From contig CM034535.1 in assembly GCA_020002185.1 (NCBI GenBank), positions 63,862,841 through 63,926,840 of the forward strand: a stretch of DNA of 64,000 nt. The letters are read 5' to 3'. The stretch is from Paraescarpia echinospica (taxonomy: Eukaryota > Annelida > Polychaeta > Sabellida > Siboglinidae). Of the stretch, positions 12,604 through 23,509 are shown one piece after another. A program made the translations under genes and the position numbers. Below the pieces are notes generated by a model. That model had not been told where the DNA came from, ran no database searches, and saw only the letters and a program-made list of their open reading frames with translations. Positions within the stretch are counted from its first letter, which is position 1; every line of letters begins with the position of its first letter.

Positions 12604-12770
12604 CTACTCCAAGTATGTATGTATCTTGCCAGCATGGTTGTTCTTACTTGGCAAATTGCCCTTTGTGCCATGTTCTGCTCTTTGTCCATTGAAGAAAGAC
12701 TGGAAATGCTCCACAAGCGTAATGTTATCTACCTCCTGCCAATGGATGTTCTTTGCTGAAAGTGACACCA
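12604..12770 (-). CDS. Exon-like block, possible SANT/Myb-like segment
   Basis: The minus strand has the acceptor GTGTCACTTTCAG (AG near 12770), then an open frame reading AKNIHWQEVDNITLVEHFQS and on to GNLPS, ending at a stop near 12604 or at an internal donor, CCAA|GTAAGA. The W-x-E-V spacing and the LPS loop loosely recall SANT/Myb-like segments in transposon-encoded proteins, but this is weak. Exon structure is inferred only from splice signals. Confidence 0.35.
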
Positions 12771-13352
12771 TTATAGTAGTAAAACCAGGAAAACATGTTA
12801 CGTAATTTATATACATATTACATAATTAATAGGCCTGTGCTTTTCAACTTGCACAGCTAAAGGAAAATGATTTATTCACCCTGTTTGTGACTTGCTGAGT
12901 AAATATATAACTGAACTTACATTATCAATGTTGTATCTTAAACGTCTGGACATATTTTACTTTCTGAATTTTAATAAAGATTATTAATATTATGAAAGAA
13001 TAGCAGGGAACTCTCAAAATCCTGATTCTTGTTCAACAGAGCTGTCAGGACTTTTTGAGGTGTGTTCTTTTTGTTCATAATGAATGTAAAATAATCCAGG
13101 ATCAATATACATGCTGGCATTATTATTTTAAGCATTGAAGAGGAAATAATAACGTAGACAAAAATTCTGATTGACTGGTCTCTCAGTGATTATTGTTTAT
13201 AGATTGCATCATATGAAACAAATTGTTTTATATGATAGACAAAACAGTTAATATATTCATTCTTCATCAAATGACTTTTAAAATGTTTCTATGCATAGAT
13301 GTTACTTGTGAATTTGCAAGACTTCTGTAATTCCTTACAAAATCATGTGTAC

Positions 13353-13409
13353 CTTTTTTCTTTGGCTGTGGAACTGCTTCCTTGTTGTCACTGTTGATGT
13401 CAACCGCTG
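13353..13409 (-). CDS. Candidate 57-bp exon, duplicate unit 1
   Basis: Minus strand: acceptor TTTGTAACAG, 57 bp in frame, donor AAAAAAG|GTACAC. It encodes a linker-like peptide ending PQPKKKG. A related block sits at 13812-13859 with the same ending (PQPRKRG). The intron DNA just upstream of both is also duplicated: ACATGTTGCAAAATAAAATA at 13523 and 14022, followed by ACACTAA and a TATGGTC or CATGGTC block. This is a segmental tandem duplication of about 500 bp. Basic, Ser/Asp-rich peptide; no domain. Confidence 0.45.
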
Positions 13410-13811
13410 CTGTTACAAAATAAATTACTGTTAATTGACAACCAATATAGGTGCAATAACCAGTTATTACTGATGTCATAAACGATTGAAGGCCCATGTT
13501 CACATAGCCAAAACAAATTGCTACATGTTGCAAAATAAAATAAAACACTAAACATTAGGTATTATATTATATATGGTCATGCTTAACACTTAAAAAGTCA
13601 AAGCCCATAACCACTTTCTTGAATTTAGTAACATTCCAACAAACAACTTATTGCAATTGTACAATGGTATTTGCTATCAATTAAATAAGTTTTAAAAATC
13701 ATCCCTTCCACCCTATCACATATATACATACATATATATGTGAAACATCAATGAATTTAGATGGATATGTTAGTGGTTCATTACTTTCTTTCAATCATAA
13801 TGCAAAGTCAC

Positions 13812-13859
13812 CTCTCTTTCTTGGTTGTGGTGAATCGTCGACACTGCTGCTGTTGTTGT
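13812..13859 (-). CDS. Candidate 48-bp exon, duplicate unit 2
   Basis: Minus strand: acceptor GCTGTGGCAG, 48 bp, donor GAGAG|GTGACT. It encodes a Ser/Asp-rich peptide ending PQPRKRG, like the neighbouring unit. An alternative acceptor at about 13885 would extend it by 25 bp. All three candidate exons here (57, 48 and 60 bp) are multiples of three, as expected of symmetrical exons that can be duplicated or skipped. Confidence 0.45.
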
Positions 13860-14267
13860 CTGCCACAGCTACAACACATTGTAACTGTAAAATTAATGAT
13901 GGTGATACTGATGTGATCAGTGTGTTTTTGCTATCAATTACCCTAAATAAGTTTTGGGAAATGAAAACCATCCCATTATTTCTCAGAAAGATGCCAAGAT
14001 ATGTGAAGTCACAAATTGTTACATGTTGCAAAATAAAATAAAACACTAAGCAGGTATTGCACATAATACATTATGCATGGTCCGTATGAATTAAACCATC
14101 ACTAATGTAATCAGCAACATGTAATCGCGAGGCGAGTCATGAGAAGGATCTGGTGCTCAATGGTGCCATAAAATGACAACAAAATTAAAATTATAATTTT
14201 TATTACTCAACAATTATATAGGCTATTACATAATTATAAATTTTATTTGAAAAACTCACATACTTAC

Positions 14268-14327
14268 CGATTGTTGATTTTCTGCACATTTCCAAGCCCG
14301 AAGTTGATGGAATTGGTGTACTGGTGC
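14268..14327 (-). CDS. Candidate 60-bp exon with GTAAGT donor
   Basis: Minus strand: acceptor AATACATTCCAG, 60 bp, and a consensus donor CG|GTAAGTATG. All three frames are open; the most protein-like one gives TSTPIPSTSGLEMCRKST. It lies just upstream of the two duplicated exons and would precede them in the transcript. Confidence 0.4.
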
Positions 14328-14329
14328 CT

Positions 14330-15289
14330 GGAATGTATTTATACAAAAGGTGGTTAATTGTTTGCCATACATTTTGCACATAAAGTAGTAGTGATGCTTA
14401 GTTTGTTAGAATTACTTCCTGTAGCATTCTGATATGGTACCCATCATTGTACTAGGATATTTCTTTAAATGAAATGGTACAAATTATAGAAGTAATTTTA
14501 TAATGTGTTAATTTAGGGACTGAAGTCTTTGTTTATAAATAGTTGTTCAGTGGTTTTCAAGGTTAGTCATTTTCAAAGCAACTGTATTTTGACTGATTTG
14601 GCATATACACCATCTGTGAAGATAATACATGAACATATTGGTAGTATCTAATGTAGCCCAAATAAAGTTGTGAATCATGCTGCGATGTCTGCTTTTTATT
14701 GCATTATTAAAATTATTAATTCAATTTGACATACACATTTGTCAGTGCAAGTGCTGTTTTGAATTTGAGGGTGAGTGTATCAGACAGAACAATTAACTTG
14801 AAAAGTCATTTAAATTACAATTAATTAAGTTATTTCTCAATAAAATAAATTTCCCATACACCAATTCTGTTAAATTGAATTAGTCTCAAAATTAAATTAA
14901 CTGTTTCAGTTTAATTAACATCACAGTTATTACATTTATCTATGTATCTTTGCTTCCTATTTCTAGTTGTTTCTTAATTTAATAATGTTTATGACCTAGT
15001 ATATAATCGGTTTGGTACATAAATTGAAGAATTAAGTTCATCATGAAGGGATTCTGAATAGATATATAAAAAACTACATACCATTATCTTACAAAATAAT
15101 ACTAGTTTGAGGATGATGTAGTATGCCCACTTTGGGTTTCGCTCCATTAGAAACATTGTGGAGAGCCTCAGGTGGTTGTTTGGTGAGCTTCAAGGGGGTT
15201 TTTGGAGAGCCTCTCCCCCCAATATTCACCGCATCTTGAGACCAGTGTCAATAGTTAAGAAACATACATAGTTGATATTTATACTGCAA
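14330..15289. other. AT-rich, no gene recognised
   Basis: Possible intron of the minus-strand exon series. No other feature seen. Confidence 0.3.
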
Positions 15290-15568
15290 ATATGGTGGAC
15301 TTGTTATTAAAATAACTAAACTGCTGAAATAAATTTAAGATTAAGTTCCAGAATTTCCAACAAAACTGCTTGGACGGAAATATGGTAATTTTCCGACTTT
15401 TCAGCAGCCTCTGTGCATTCAGTGACTACTAAAATATCAGTTTTATTTCAAGCCTTCTTGGTTAACACAGAAAATATCACGCCTCTATAAGATTCTGAGA
15501 TAATATGATTTGAAATATACACATCACAATGACATCTGCACTTCTGAGCTTAGGCTTATCAAAATTTA
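15290..15568 (-). repeat. Segmental-duplication module, copy 1
   Basis: Matches 18705-19020: shared blocks around ATATGGTGGACTT, CTGCTTGGA.GGAAATAT and ACTTTTCAG.AGCCTCT, then GCATTCAG and a GATTCTGAGATAATATGA-like block. A shorter relative lies at 18075-18150. It is the first part of a tandem unit that also holds LINE fragments and the 78-bp exon-like block. Confidence 0.65.
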
Positions 15569-17537
15569 GCAAGATTTAACTAGATTGCCACCCAGAGAAT
15601 TAACTCTAGGTGGCAGGTGAACAAGGAAGCCCTTTGGCTTATCGAGAGTCCGATCCTTTTATCTATGTGTATCCCGCCCTTCTGAGGTATGTGTCGATTT
15701 TATTTTTAAACATATTCACGCTACTAGCACCCACACAATCAGCAGATAATCTGTTCCATTCATTTACAGTCCTTTGTGAAAATGAGAACTTTTTTATATC
15801 TAATCTACACTGCTCCTTTGCTAATGTAACTTCATGTCCTCTAGTCCTTCTATCTTTCTTAACTGATAAAAAAATATTTCTATCAATATTTTCATAACCA
15901 TTCATTATTTTAAACACTTCTATGTGATCTCTCAATCTCCTGGTCTCTAGTGTTGTTAAGCCGCATTTTTTACGCGTATTTCGTAACTAAGATCCCTCGG
16001 TTTTGGTATCATTTTAGTTGCTCTCCTCTGTACTCTTTCTAGGATATCTATGTCCTTCCTGCGATATGGCCTCCACGCTTGAATACAATATTCTAAACGA
16101 TGCCTAACTATTGTTTTGTACAGCGGTATTATTAGCTCTTTTTCCTTATACGTTATGTTTCGCCTAATTAATCCAAGGATTTGATTTCCCTTTGAAGCTG
16201 CAATTCCGCACTGCTCTGAAACCTTCATATCAGCACTAATGGTTAACTCTAAATCCTTTTCTTTTACAGTAGTATTTAGTACAGTACCCCCCCATTGTAT
16301 ATTCTACCTCTTCGTTCCCATGTCCTGCGTGGAGGCATTTACATTTCCCAAAATTGAACAGCATTTGCCACTTTTCAGTCCATTGGATCAACTTGTCAAG
16401 ATCGTCTTGTAAATGCTGTCTATCTCCATCACTTTTAATCCTTCTAAACACTTTTGTACCGCAAATTTCAACACCTTGCTTGTTATTTTATCATCCAAAT
16501 CATTGATATATATTAAGAATAATATAGGTCCTAGTACTGATCCCTGTGGTACCCCACTCAGTAGGAATCCCATCCACTCCAAGTGATTTATTATCCTTCA
16601 TAGCCCTTATTTTCTTAGCTACCATTTCCGGGGTTACAATTAATTGTCCTAAATAGTCCGAATCTGCCCCCTTGAACTTAGCCTCTGGTACTGGCAGTGA
16701 ACTAATATCTTCCCTGGTAAACACTGAACTAAAGTACTCATTTAGGTCTTCTGCCATTAAGAATCCCTCTGATATTATATTTCCAGCACTATCTTCTAGA
16801 GGACCAACCTTATCTTGAACTTTGTTTGTTTCGAACATATGCATAAAAACTCTTGCTGTCATGTTTTATATTACTAGCTAATTGTTGTTCATAGCTTCTC
16901 TTTGAATTTCTAATTTGGTTAAGTGCTTCTTTATAAATGTTGTAGTCTTCATCATTTCCAGTACATCTATATGACTTCCACATCATTTGTTTGTACTTAA
17001 TTTTTCTAATGGCTTCTTTAGATAAGTGTTTCTTTTAGGACCGTTTCCCTTGTTTTTTGAAGGGTACAAATTTCTCAACTATGCACTTAATTTCACTCTT
17101 TAATATATTCCAGCATTCTGTTGCTGTCTTATTTTTCAGTGTCTTATTCCAGTCTATCTTCGCTAAATATTTCCTCATGTCCTTATACCTTCCTTTGTGG
17201 AAATTTCTCCTATACTGCTTTTTACTATTCCTTTCTGATTTTACTTTGATGGTAAAATGTATCTGGTTGTGATCACTACTCCCCAGTGGCTCACATATCT
17301 TGACATTGTCAACTAATTCATTCTGTGAGGACAAAACTATGTCTAACACATTCTCACCCCTGGTTGGTTCTAGCATATGTTGAGAAAGGAAATTATCTTG
17401 AACTAAAACTAAAAACTTGTGGTCCTCACTCCCCATACTCTAGAGATTTCCATTGTATATGCCCGTGGTTAAAATCCCCCATAATAATAGTCCCGTTTGC
17501 TTACTTCCCTTATAGCGTTTTGTATTTTTTCATAAAT
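15569..17537 (-). mobile_element. CR1-like LINE copy A, internally deleted
   Basis: Read on the minus strand: endonuclease C-terminal half (17035-17537), linker (16570-16862), then the RT C-terminal region and the conserved 3' end near 15569-15663. Compared with the longer copy at 31.5-35.7 kb it lacks about 530 bp of the RT; the join at 16560 links the VPQGSVLG block directly to the linker. It is 5'-truncated inside the endonuclease at about 17537. Several frameshifts are present. It cannot encode a working protein. Confidence 0.88.
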
Positions 17538-17689
17538 AGCAGTTATTTCTTAATTACGCAAAATTAAGAACCGAAACTTCAGATATATCCATGGCGTTGA
17601 CTGTGGAATGGTAAAAAATGAAATGAATCCGAGACCAAAGTGCTTGGGGGCTAGTTGAGTTGACATGGAATGACCCTACTGTCATTTTT

Positions 17690-18050
17690 ATATTACATGC
17701 TAATTTGAGTTTGTAGCTTCTCTTTGAATGCATAATTTAAGCATAGTTTGATTAAGTGCCTCTTTGTAACTGTTGCACATAGCTTTCATTATTTCCAGTA
17801 TGTCTACAAACCTTCCACATCTTTTGATTTTTTGAACGTTATTTGTCTAATGGTTTATTTCAATAAGTGTTGTTTTCTGGATGGTTTCATTGTTTTTCAT
17901 GTTTTTTTTATCTACCTGAACGTTTCTCCTGTAATGCTTCGTATTATTCATTTCTGATTTAATTGTGATGGTAACTTATATATACAACCCAGTAGCTCAT
18001 TACATCTGACCACTAACAATTAATTAATTTTGTGAGGACAATACTTTATA
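17690..18050 (-). mobile_element. Diverged LINE endonuclease fragment
   Basis: Alignable in patches to copy C at about 33350-33830: GCTTCTCTTTGAAT, TTTGATTAAGTGCCTCTTT, ATTTCTGATTT and TTTGTGAGGACAATAC. It is much more diverged than neighbouring LINE copies, so it is an older insertion or one that has been duplicated with the tandem unit. Confidence 0.6.
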
Positions 18051-18421
18051 TAATAAACTCTCTTCAATAATTCAACAATTTCCCGATTGTTCAGCAAATT
18101 CTGAGCACTCAATGACTACTGGTAAATGCCACTTTGCTTCAGGGCTGGGTCCACAATTCAAATCAATTACCATTACTTATTTAATGATGAGAAAGGAAAC
18201 TATCTTATAATATATTAAGAAATGTGTTGCCCTCGCCCCTCCACTATCTACATATTCCCATTGTATATGTCTATGGGTTAGTAATAATACAATCCTGTTT
18301 ACTCACTTCCCTTATATTCTTAATCTTGATTAAACAAACATCAAATCAACCGATGTTGTTTGTAACAAGACACAAGGGTGTTTGTAATAATTTAAAAGGT
18401 GTAACGGAGAATCATCATCAC

Positions 18422-18499
18422 CTATGATAGATTAACTGAAGAGGTTTCCATGTCACTGTCCTCTTGTAATCCATCTGGTATTTCAGTGTCATCACTGTC
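18422..18499 (-). CDS. Candidate 78-bp repeated exon, copy 1
   Basis: Minus strand: acceptor TGTTTTCACAG, then 26 codons beginning DSDDTEIPDGLQEDSDMETS and a TAG as the last codon, followed by a GTGATG donor-like sequence. Two more copies lie at 19890-19967 and 20875-20950 with the same acceptor and donor context. Downstream flanks (AATCTTGATTAAACA) are shared as well. The peptide is acidic with no known domain. It could be a terminal exon, or a host exon amplified with LINE DNA. Confidence 0.5.
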   Translation of the reverse strand, partial: DSDDTEIPDGLQEDSDMETSSVNLS

Positions 18500-18704
18500 C
18501 TGTGAAAACACATTTTGAAAATGCATTAGAGTCAGAAAGAATGTAATTTCTGTAATGCAAACATGCAATAATGGTGTTTCAAAATAACATGACATTTGTG
18601 TAAACCAGGAGATCAAAAAATTAAAAATACAAGAATTTGCAATGAAATGTCTCAACTATAATTTGCCTTATTCAATAAATGACATAGTACAGCAATTTCT
18701 GCAA

Positions 18705-19020
18705 ATATGGTGGACTTATTATTAAGCAAGTAAAAAAAATTGCTTAAATTAATGTAAAGTTGTGTTACAGATTCTCCACCAGGGCTGCTTGGAAGGAAAT
18801 ATTTCAATTTTGCAACTTTTCAGTAGCCTCTATGCATTCAGGGTCTACTGAAAAATGCCACCCTGCTTTATTCTGAATTATTCGTGTCTCCCTTTTTATT
18901 AATTCAAAAGATTAAATCATCAATTCAGAAGATCCTGCGATAATGTGACTTGAACTATAGCATGACAATGATGTGTGATTTTTTAGGTTTGGCTTCGTAA
19001 AATGGCAATTATTACTAAAC
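18705..19020 (-). repeat. Segmental-duplication module, copy 2
   Basis: Related to 15290-15568 in the same orientation. Together with the LINE fragments and the 78-bp exon-like block it defines a tandem unit of roughly 1-3 kb. Confidence 0.65.
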
Positions 19021-19074
19021 TACACGGAAAATTAAGCCCAAACTTTGTATTTGCACGTATTGTCATTTTTATAC

Positions 19075-19690
19075 TATATCATAGTATATGCTAATGTTTG
19101 TTCATAGTGTCTTTTTAATGTATAATTTCAGATGTAGCTTGATTAAGTGCCTCTTTGTAACTAGTGTAGCTTTCATCATGTCCACTATGGATATATATAC
19201 CTTTGAATTCACTTCATTTGGTTGAACTAAATATTTTAATGGCTTGTTTCGATAAGTGTTGTTTCTGGGTTGTTTTTCATGGTTTCTCGTGGGAACAGAT
19301 TGATAAATTATACACTGTTTCACATTTTAAAATATTTCAACATTATATTGCTGTCATATTAGTCATTATGACAATGACTAATAAAACAATAACTCAATTT
19401 GTGTTATTCCAGTATATCTTTGCCAAGTAGTTCCTCATATATTTATCTACATTTGTGGAAGTCTTTCCTGTAGTGCTTTTTGGTATTTATTTCTAATTTT
19501 ATTTTGATGGCAACATGTATCTGGTTATAACCACTACTAGGTACCCAGTGGGCCATTATATATTAACATTGCCAATTAATTCATTTAGTGCAGACAAAAT
19601 CATGTAGAACACTTTCTCCCTTGGTTGGTTCTAGCAAATGCTGAGAAAGGAAATGATCTTGGATTATAAAGTGGATGTTTTGGTCTGCAA
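19075..19690 (-). mobile_element. Diverged LINE endonuclease fragment
   Basis: Patchy match to copy C at about 33350-33900, e.g. TTGATTAAGTGCCTCTTTG, CAACATGTATCTGGTT, and CTTGGTTGGTTCTAGCA followed by TGCTGAGAAAGGAAA. Same orientation and part of the element as at 17690-18050, consistent with duplication of a unit that already contained it. Confidence 0.65.
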
Positions 19691-19889
19691 TCCCTGTACT
19701 CTCTAGATATTTCCACTGTAAATGTATGTGGTTAAATAATAATAACACAATCCTGTTTATTCAATTTCCTGATATTCGTAATCTTGATTAAACATACTTC
19801 AAAACAAATAGTGTTATCATTTTAAAAGTAGCTGTTTTATAGCATGTTGAGGGTTACCACTGATGCAGGTATAAAAAGAGAATTGCCAC

Positions 19890-19967
19890 CTGTGTTTGAT
19901 TTACCGGTGAGGTTTCCATGTAACAGTTCTGTTGTGATCCATCTGGTATTTCAATGTCGTCACAAAC
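19890..19967 (-). CDS. Candidate 78-bp repeated exon, copy 2
   Basis: Minus strand: acceptor CTGTTTCCACAG, 26 open codons (VCDDIEIPDGSQQ onward to NQTQ), donor ACACAG|GTGGCA. Same length as copy 1 and no in-frame stop, so of the three copies this one looks most able to be spliced in frame. Function unknown. Confidence 0.5.
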
Positions 19968-20874
19968 CTGTGGAAACAGTTTTTTCACGTGCATTAGTGT
20001 CAGAATGAATATATTTCAGTAGTGCAAATATGTAAAAACATATTATGTAGGAGTAACATTTAATTTTTAAATGGTAATTATGGTTGGTGTTGAGTGTTGT
20101 CATGGGGGTAAATTGATATGCAAGGTTGTGGGGTGGACAAGGGGAGTGCTGAAAGGACACAAAGCATATCTGAGGGATAAGAGACGCAACTTGTTATATC
20201 CTTTTTTAAATGGTAGCAAAGCAAACTTCCCTCCATGGCACAATAAAGTTTTATTGTATTGTATTGCTTCAAAATGGTACATTGTGGTGCATATTTACGA
20301 CTTTCAACTTGTTCCTCGATGATATGACATATATTTATTGTAAATGCATATCAGTTTATATTCTATAATTGTAACTAATGTACATTGTATTATTGAAACA
20401 ATTACATAAATTACAATCAATTACTGTATTTTCTGATTTCTCAAACCTTATCTAAAATACTACCAAAACAGTTATATCACATATTTGTTTCAGTCATGCA
20501 AATATCCCAATACCATCATCAGAGTTACACTGTGAGTTGTGACATTAATGTGGACATGTCATTCATCTAATAGTGCTAATTATAGAGGTGGCAACAGCCA
20601 CAAATACTATTCCTTAGAAGGTGGATTAGAACCTGTCAAGGTCCATGGTTCAATATCCCCTTTGTTCTTTAGTCAGACTGCAAGCTGGCAGGAGACAATA
20701 CTGGTGCAGGTTGTCTGACATGTGTTAGCATGTGTGGGTACAATGCCATTAATGTGCATATTCCTAATCTTGATTAAACATTTATGTCAAATCAGTTGAT
20801 GCTACCTGTCATTTTATGAGTAGCATGTTTGTACCATGTTACCACTGATTCAGATGCAAAAAGAGAATCATCAC

Positions 20875-20950
20875 CTGTCTGAGTAACTGATGAGGTATCC
20901 ATGTGAAACACCTCTTGTGATCAATCTGGTATTTCAATGTCATCACAGTC
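20875..20950 (-). pseudogene. Repeated exon-like block, copy 3, degraded
   Basis: Minus strand: acceptor TTCTTACAG, DCDDIEIPD followed by TGA, and 2 bp missing near the 3' end (76 bp instead of 78). The donor context GACAG|GTGATG is kept. The in-frame stop and the indel argue that this copy is dead. Confidence 0.5.
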
Positions 20951-21369
20951 CTGTAAGAAATATGTATTTCATGTCAGAAAGAATGTAATTTCAGTAGGGC
21001 AAACATATAACAGCATATTCTGTATGACTAACATTAACTTTCTTAAATAACAATATATGTGATCTACTTTAATAATTTTGTTTCTTGGATAAAATTACTT
21101 AAAATTCATCTTTTATATGGTTTGTGTATTTTATTTGATCCTTTAAGTACATCTTAAGTTTCTTCTTATCAAAAATTTGTTGGGACTCATTTGCTGCATA
21201 GCTTTGCAAGCAGTTGCTGATATACTAAACAAGCGATGATCTAGGAAACTACTGTGCACATTAATGCCATTATACTCCTCACTACCAAGTTTTCCATGCC
21301 ACTGATAGATGGATAACGAACTTGACGTATGAAAATGTGTACAAGTCTTATTCGCAAAAAGTACAATTG

Positions 21370-22171
21370 TTAGAAATTAACAAGAAAGGTGTTGAAATTT
21401 GCGGATGATACAAAATTGTTTAGAAGGATTAAACGTGATGAAGATAGACAGCATTTATAAGATGATCTTGACAGATTGATATAATGGTCTGAAAAATGGC
21501 AAATGTTGCTCAATTTTGGGACAATGTAAATGCCTCCACACAGGACATGGGAACGAAGATGTACAATATACAATGGGAGGTTCTGTACTAAGTACTACTG
21601 TAAAAGAAAAGGACTTAGGGTTAACCATTAGTGCTGATATGAAGGTTTCAGAGCAGTGCGGAATTGCAGCTTCAAAGGGAAATCAAATCCTTGGATTAAT
21701 TAGGAGAAACATAACGTATAAGGAAAAAGAGCTAATAATACTGCTGTACAAAACAATAGTTAGGCCTCATTTAGGATATTGTATTCAAGCGTGGAGGCCT
21801 TATCGCAGGAAGGACATAGATATGCTAGAAAGAGTGCAGAGGAGAGCAGCTAGAATGATACCAAAACTGAGGGATCTTAGTTACGAAATACGCCTAAAAA
21901 ATGTGGTTTAACAACACTAGGGACCAGGAGATTGATAGAAGTGTTTAAAATATTGAATGGTTATGAAAATATTGAAAGAAATATTTTTTCTCAGTTAAGA
22001 AAGATAGAAGGACCAGAGGACATGAAGTTACATTAGTAAAGGAGCAGTGTAGATTAGATATAAGAAAGTTCTCATTCTCACAAAGGACTGTAAATGATTG
22101 GAACAGATTATCTCCTGATTGTGTTGGTGCTAGTAGCGTGAATGTTTAAAAATAAAATCGACACATACCTA
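21370..22171 (+). mobile_element. CR1-like LINE copy B, 3' RT region only
   Basis: Plus-strand copy of the same family, covering the RT from just before the catalytic box (GCGGATGATACAAA at about 21399) to near the stop. An open stretch of 131 codons runs to 21911, then frameshifts. The copy stops at ATCGACACATACCTA (22171), where Gypsy sequence begins. The LINE sequence that should follow (AAAAAGGCGGG and onward) is found on the other strand at 26046-26165, also next to Gypsy sequence. Confidence 0.88.
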
Positions 22172-22797
22172 CGAGTCAGATGGTCAGCAGTCCGGCACAG
22201 CGCTTGATGAATCGACGCACACGAGCAGTCGTCCCACAGGCCGAGTCTCTGCTGAAACCAGCGATTCCCGAGGTCGAGCAAACGATTTCACGTAAGACTA
22301 CTAAACAAATGCAGAGCCAGCGATACTACAACCGAAGTGTCAGCGATCTGAGACCACTACAGAAAGGCACTCCAGTCTTCGTCCAGTCGCTGAAGAAACA
22401 CCAACCGATCAAATGGTCGCGTGGCACAGTCGTCGATGACTGTAACGACAGGTCGTACATCGTAGAGATCGAAGGTCGTCTACTACGACGCAATCGACGC
22501 TATCTACGAGACGATGCCACAGCGCCCCACGAGTTCGTACAACAACGCGAACAACAACCACTCGAACGACAACCACTCATACAACAACGCGAACTACAGC
22601 CACGCGTACAGCAACCACGCGAACAGCCGCGTGAACGGAAACAGAAGACGCTACCGGAAGACGAACCGCGTGACGTGCCGAGCATCGCGCCGAAAATGAC
22701 AACTCCCACACCGAGCGTGTCCGCGTCTCCTGCGAAAGTCGTCTCGCCAGTGAAAACGCGCTCTGGGCGAGTCGTCACAAAGCCAGCACGGTTCTAG
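22172..22797 (+). pseudogene. Gypsy pol C-terminus (integrase end), 5' missing
   Basis: An ATG at 22180 opens a 205-codon frame ending at TAG 22795-22797. SSPAQRLMNRRTR is the segment that follows the integrase catalytic core in Gypsy elements, and the next 100 residues hold the C-terminal beta-barrel-like part (KGTPVFVQSL, YIVEIEGRLLRRNRRYLR). A Gln/Arg/Glu-rich low-complexity tail follows, then RSGRVVTKPARF, a typical Gypsy pol ending. The integrase core, with its catalytic residues, is absent. A 3' LTR follows 174 bp later. Confidence 0.85.
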
Positions 22798-22954
22798 TGA
22801 AGACCAGCCCCAACCCCCTGTCGTCCAAACCGGATCATGTGCTAATAACCTCTGATCATTATAGTATAGTGGCCCAATTGACTCTAGTGTTAGATTGCAT
22901 TATGTTGTTATGTTGCCATGGGCTCATAAAGTCAACATTTTTATTATGCTCCTT

Positions 22955-22971
22955 TAAAAAAAAAGAGGGGA
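22955..22971 (+). promoter_or_regulatory. Polypurine tract of the Gypsy element
   Basis: A run of A's then AGAGGGGA directly before the LTR's TG. Polypurine tracts prime plus-strand synthesis in LTR retrotransposons. Confidence 0.85.
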
Positions 22972-23146
22972 TGTTAGAATAAGTAGTTATTCTATTTGGT
23001 CGCCAGATGGCGCTATTGACGTTTATGTTACGTGACATTTCTTAGAGTTGCATATCGTATTTACAATCTTTGATGCGAGCATGCGCAATTTCAGTTCCGG
23101 TTCGACCACGCCAACACGAATTTAATAAAAGTCATTTCGTGATACA
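22972..23146 (+). repeat. Gypsy 3' LTR, 175 bp
   Basis: Starts TGTTAGAATAAG and ends GTGATACA. It is 175 bp and matches the minus-strand LTR at 28570-28744 with only two differences (about 98.9% identity), implying recent insertion. An AATAAA signal lies near the end. A few bases after CA (TAATCGG) are also shared, so the true LTR may end slightly later (for example TGTCAACA at 23162). Confidence 0.85.
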
Positions 23147-23367
23147 TAATCGGTTGTCAACAAACAATTATTGAAACAGTGACTACAGTGCACCACATCG
23201 ATGACGGTGATGTAAACAACCGTAATATTACAATTTATCGGGCGAAATTGTATGCAACTATTCACCCTAATTACCACAAGAAAGTTAACGAACAGCCCGT
23301 GGCCGTGGGGTTTATACAGTGAATGCGTTGCGATTTGTCGCACAGTGATGATTTTGAACACGATGAC

Positions 23368-23440
23368 TCGATGAGGCAGAAACCGAGTGCTTCCGTATGG
23401 CGCGTGAAGTGATTATCGTCTTAGCCTAGGTGATTTACTC
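23368..23440 (+). repeat. GAGGCAGAAACCGAGT module, copy 1
   Basis: Contains GATGAGGCAGAAACCGAGTG. The same core recurs near 25160 and 28918 in the same orientation. Nature unknown. Confidence 0.55.
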
Positions 23441-23509
23441 CAAACAGCCCAAACTTGAGCTAACGCAGGAGTTGTATGGTGCTTGTTTGTGCGCATGCAT
23501 TGTGGGTAG

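Noticed and set aside
22500..22778. Minus-strand Cys/Ser/Gly-rich frame
   Set aside because: Antisense of the Gln/Arg-rich Gypsy pol tail.
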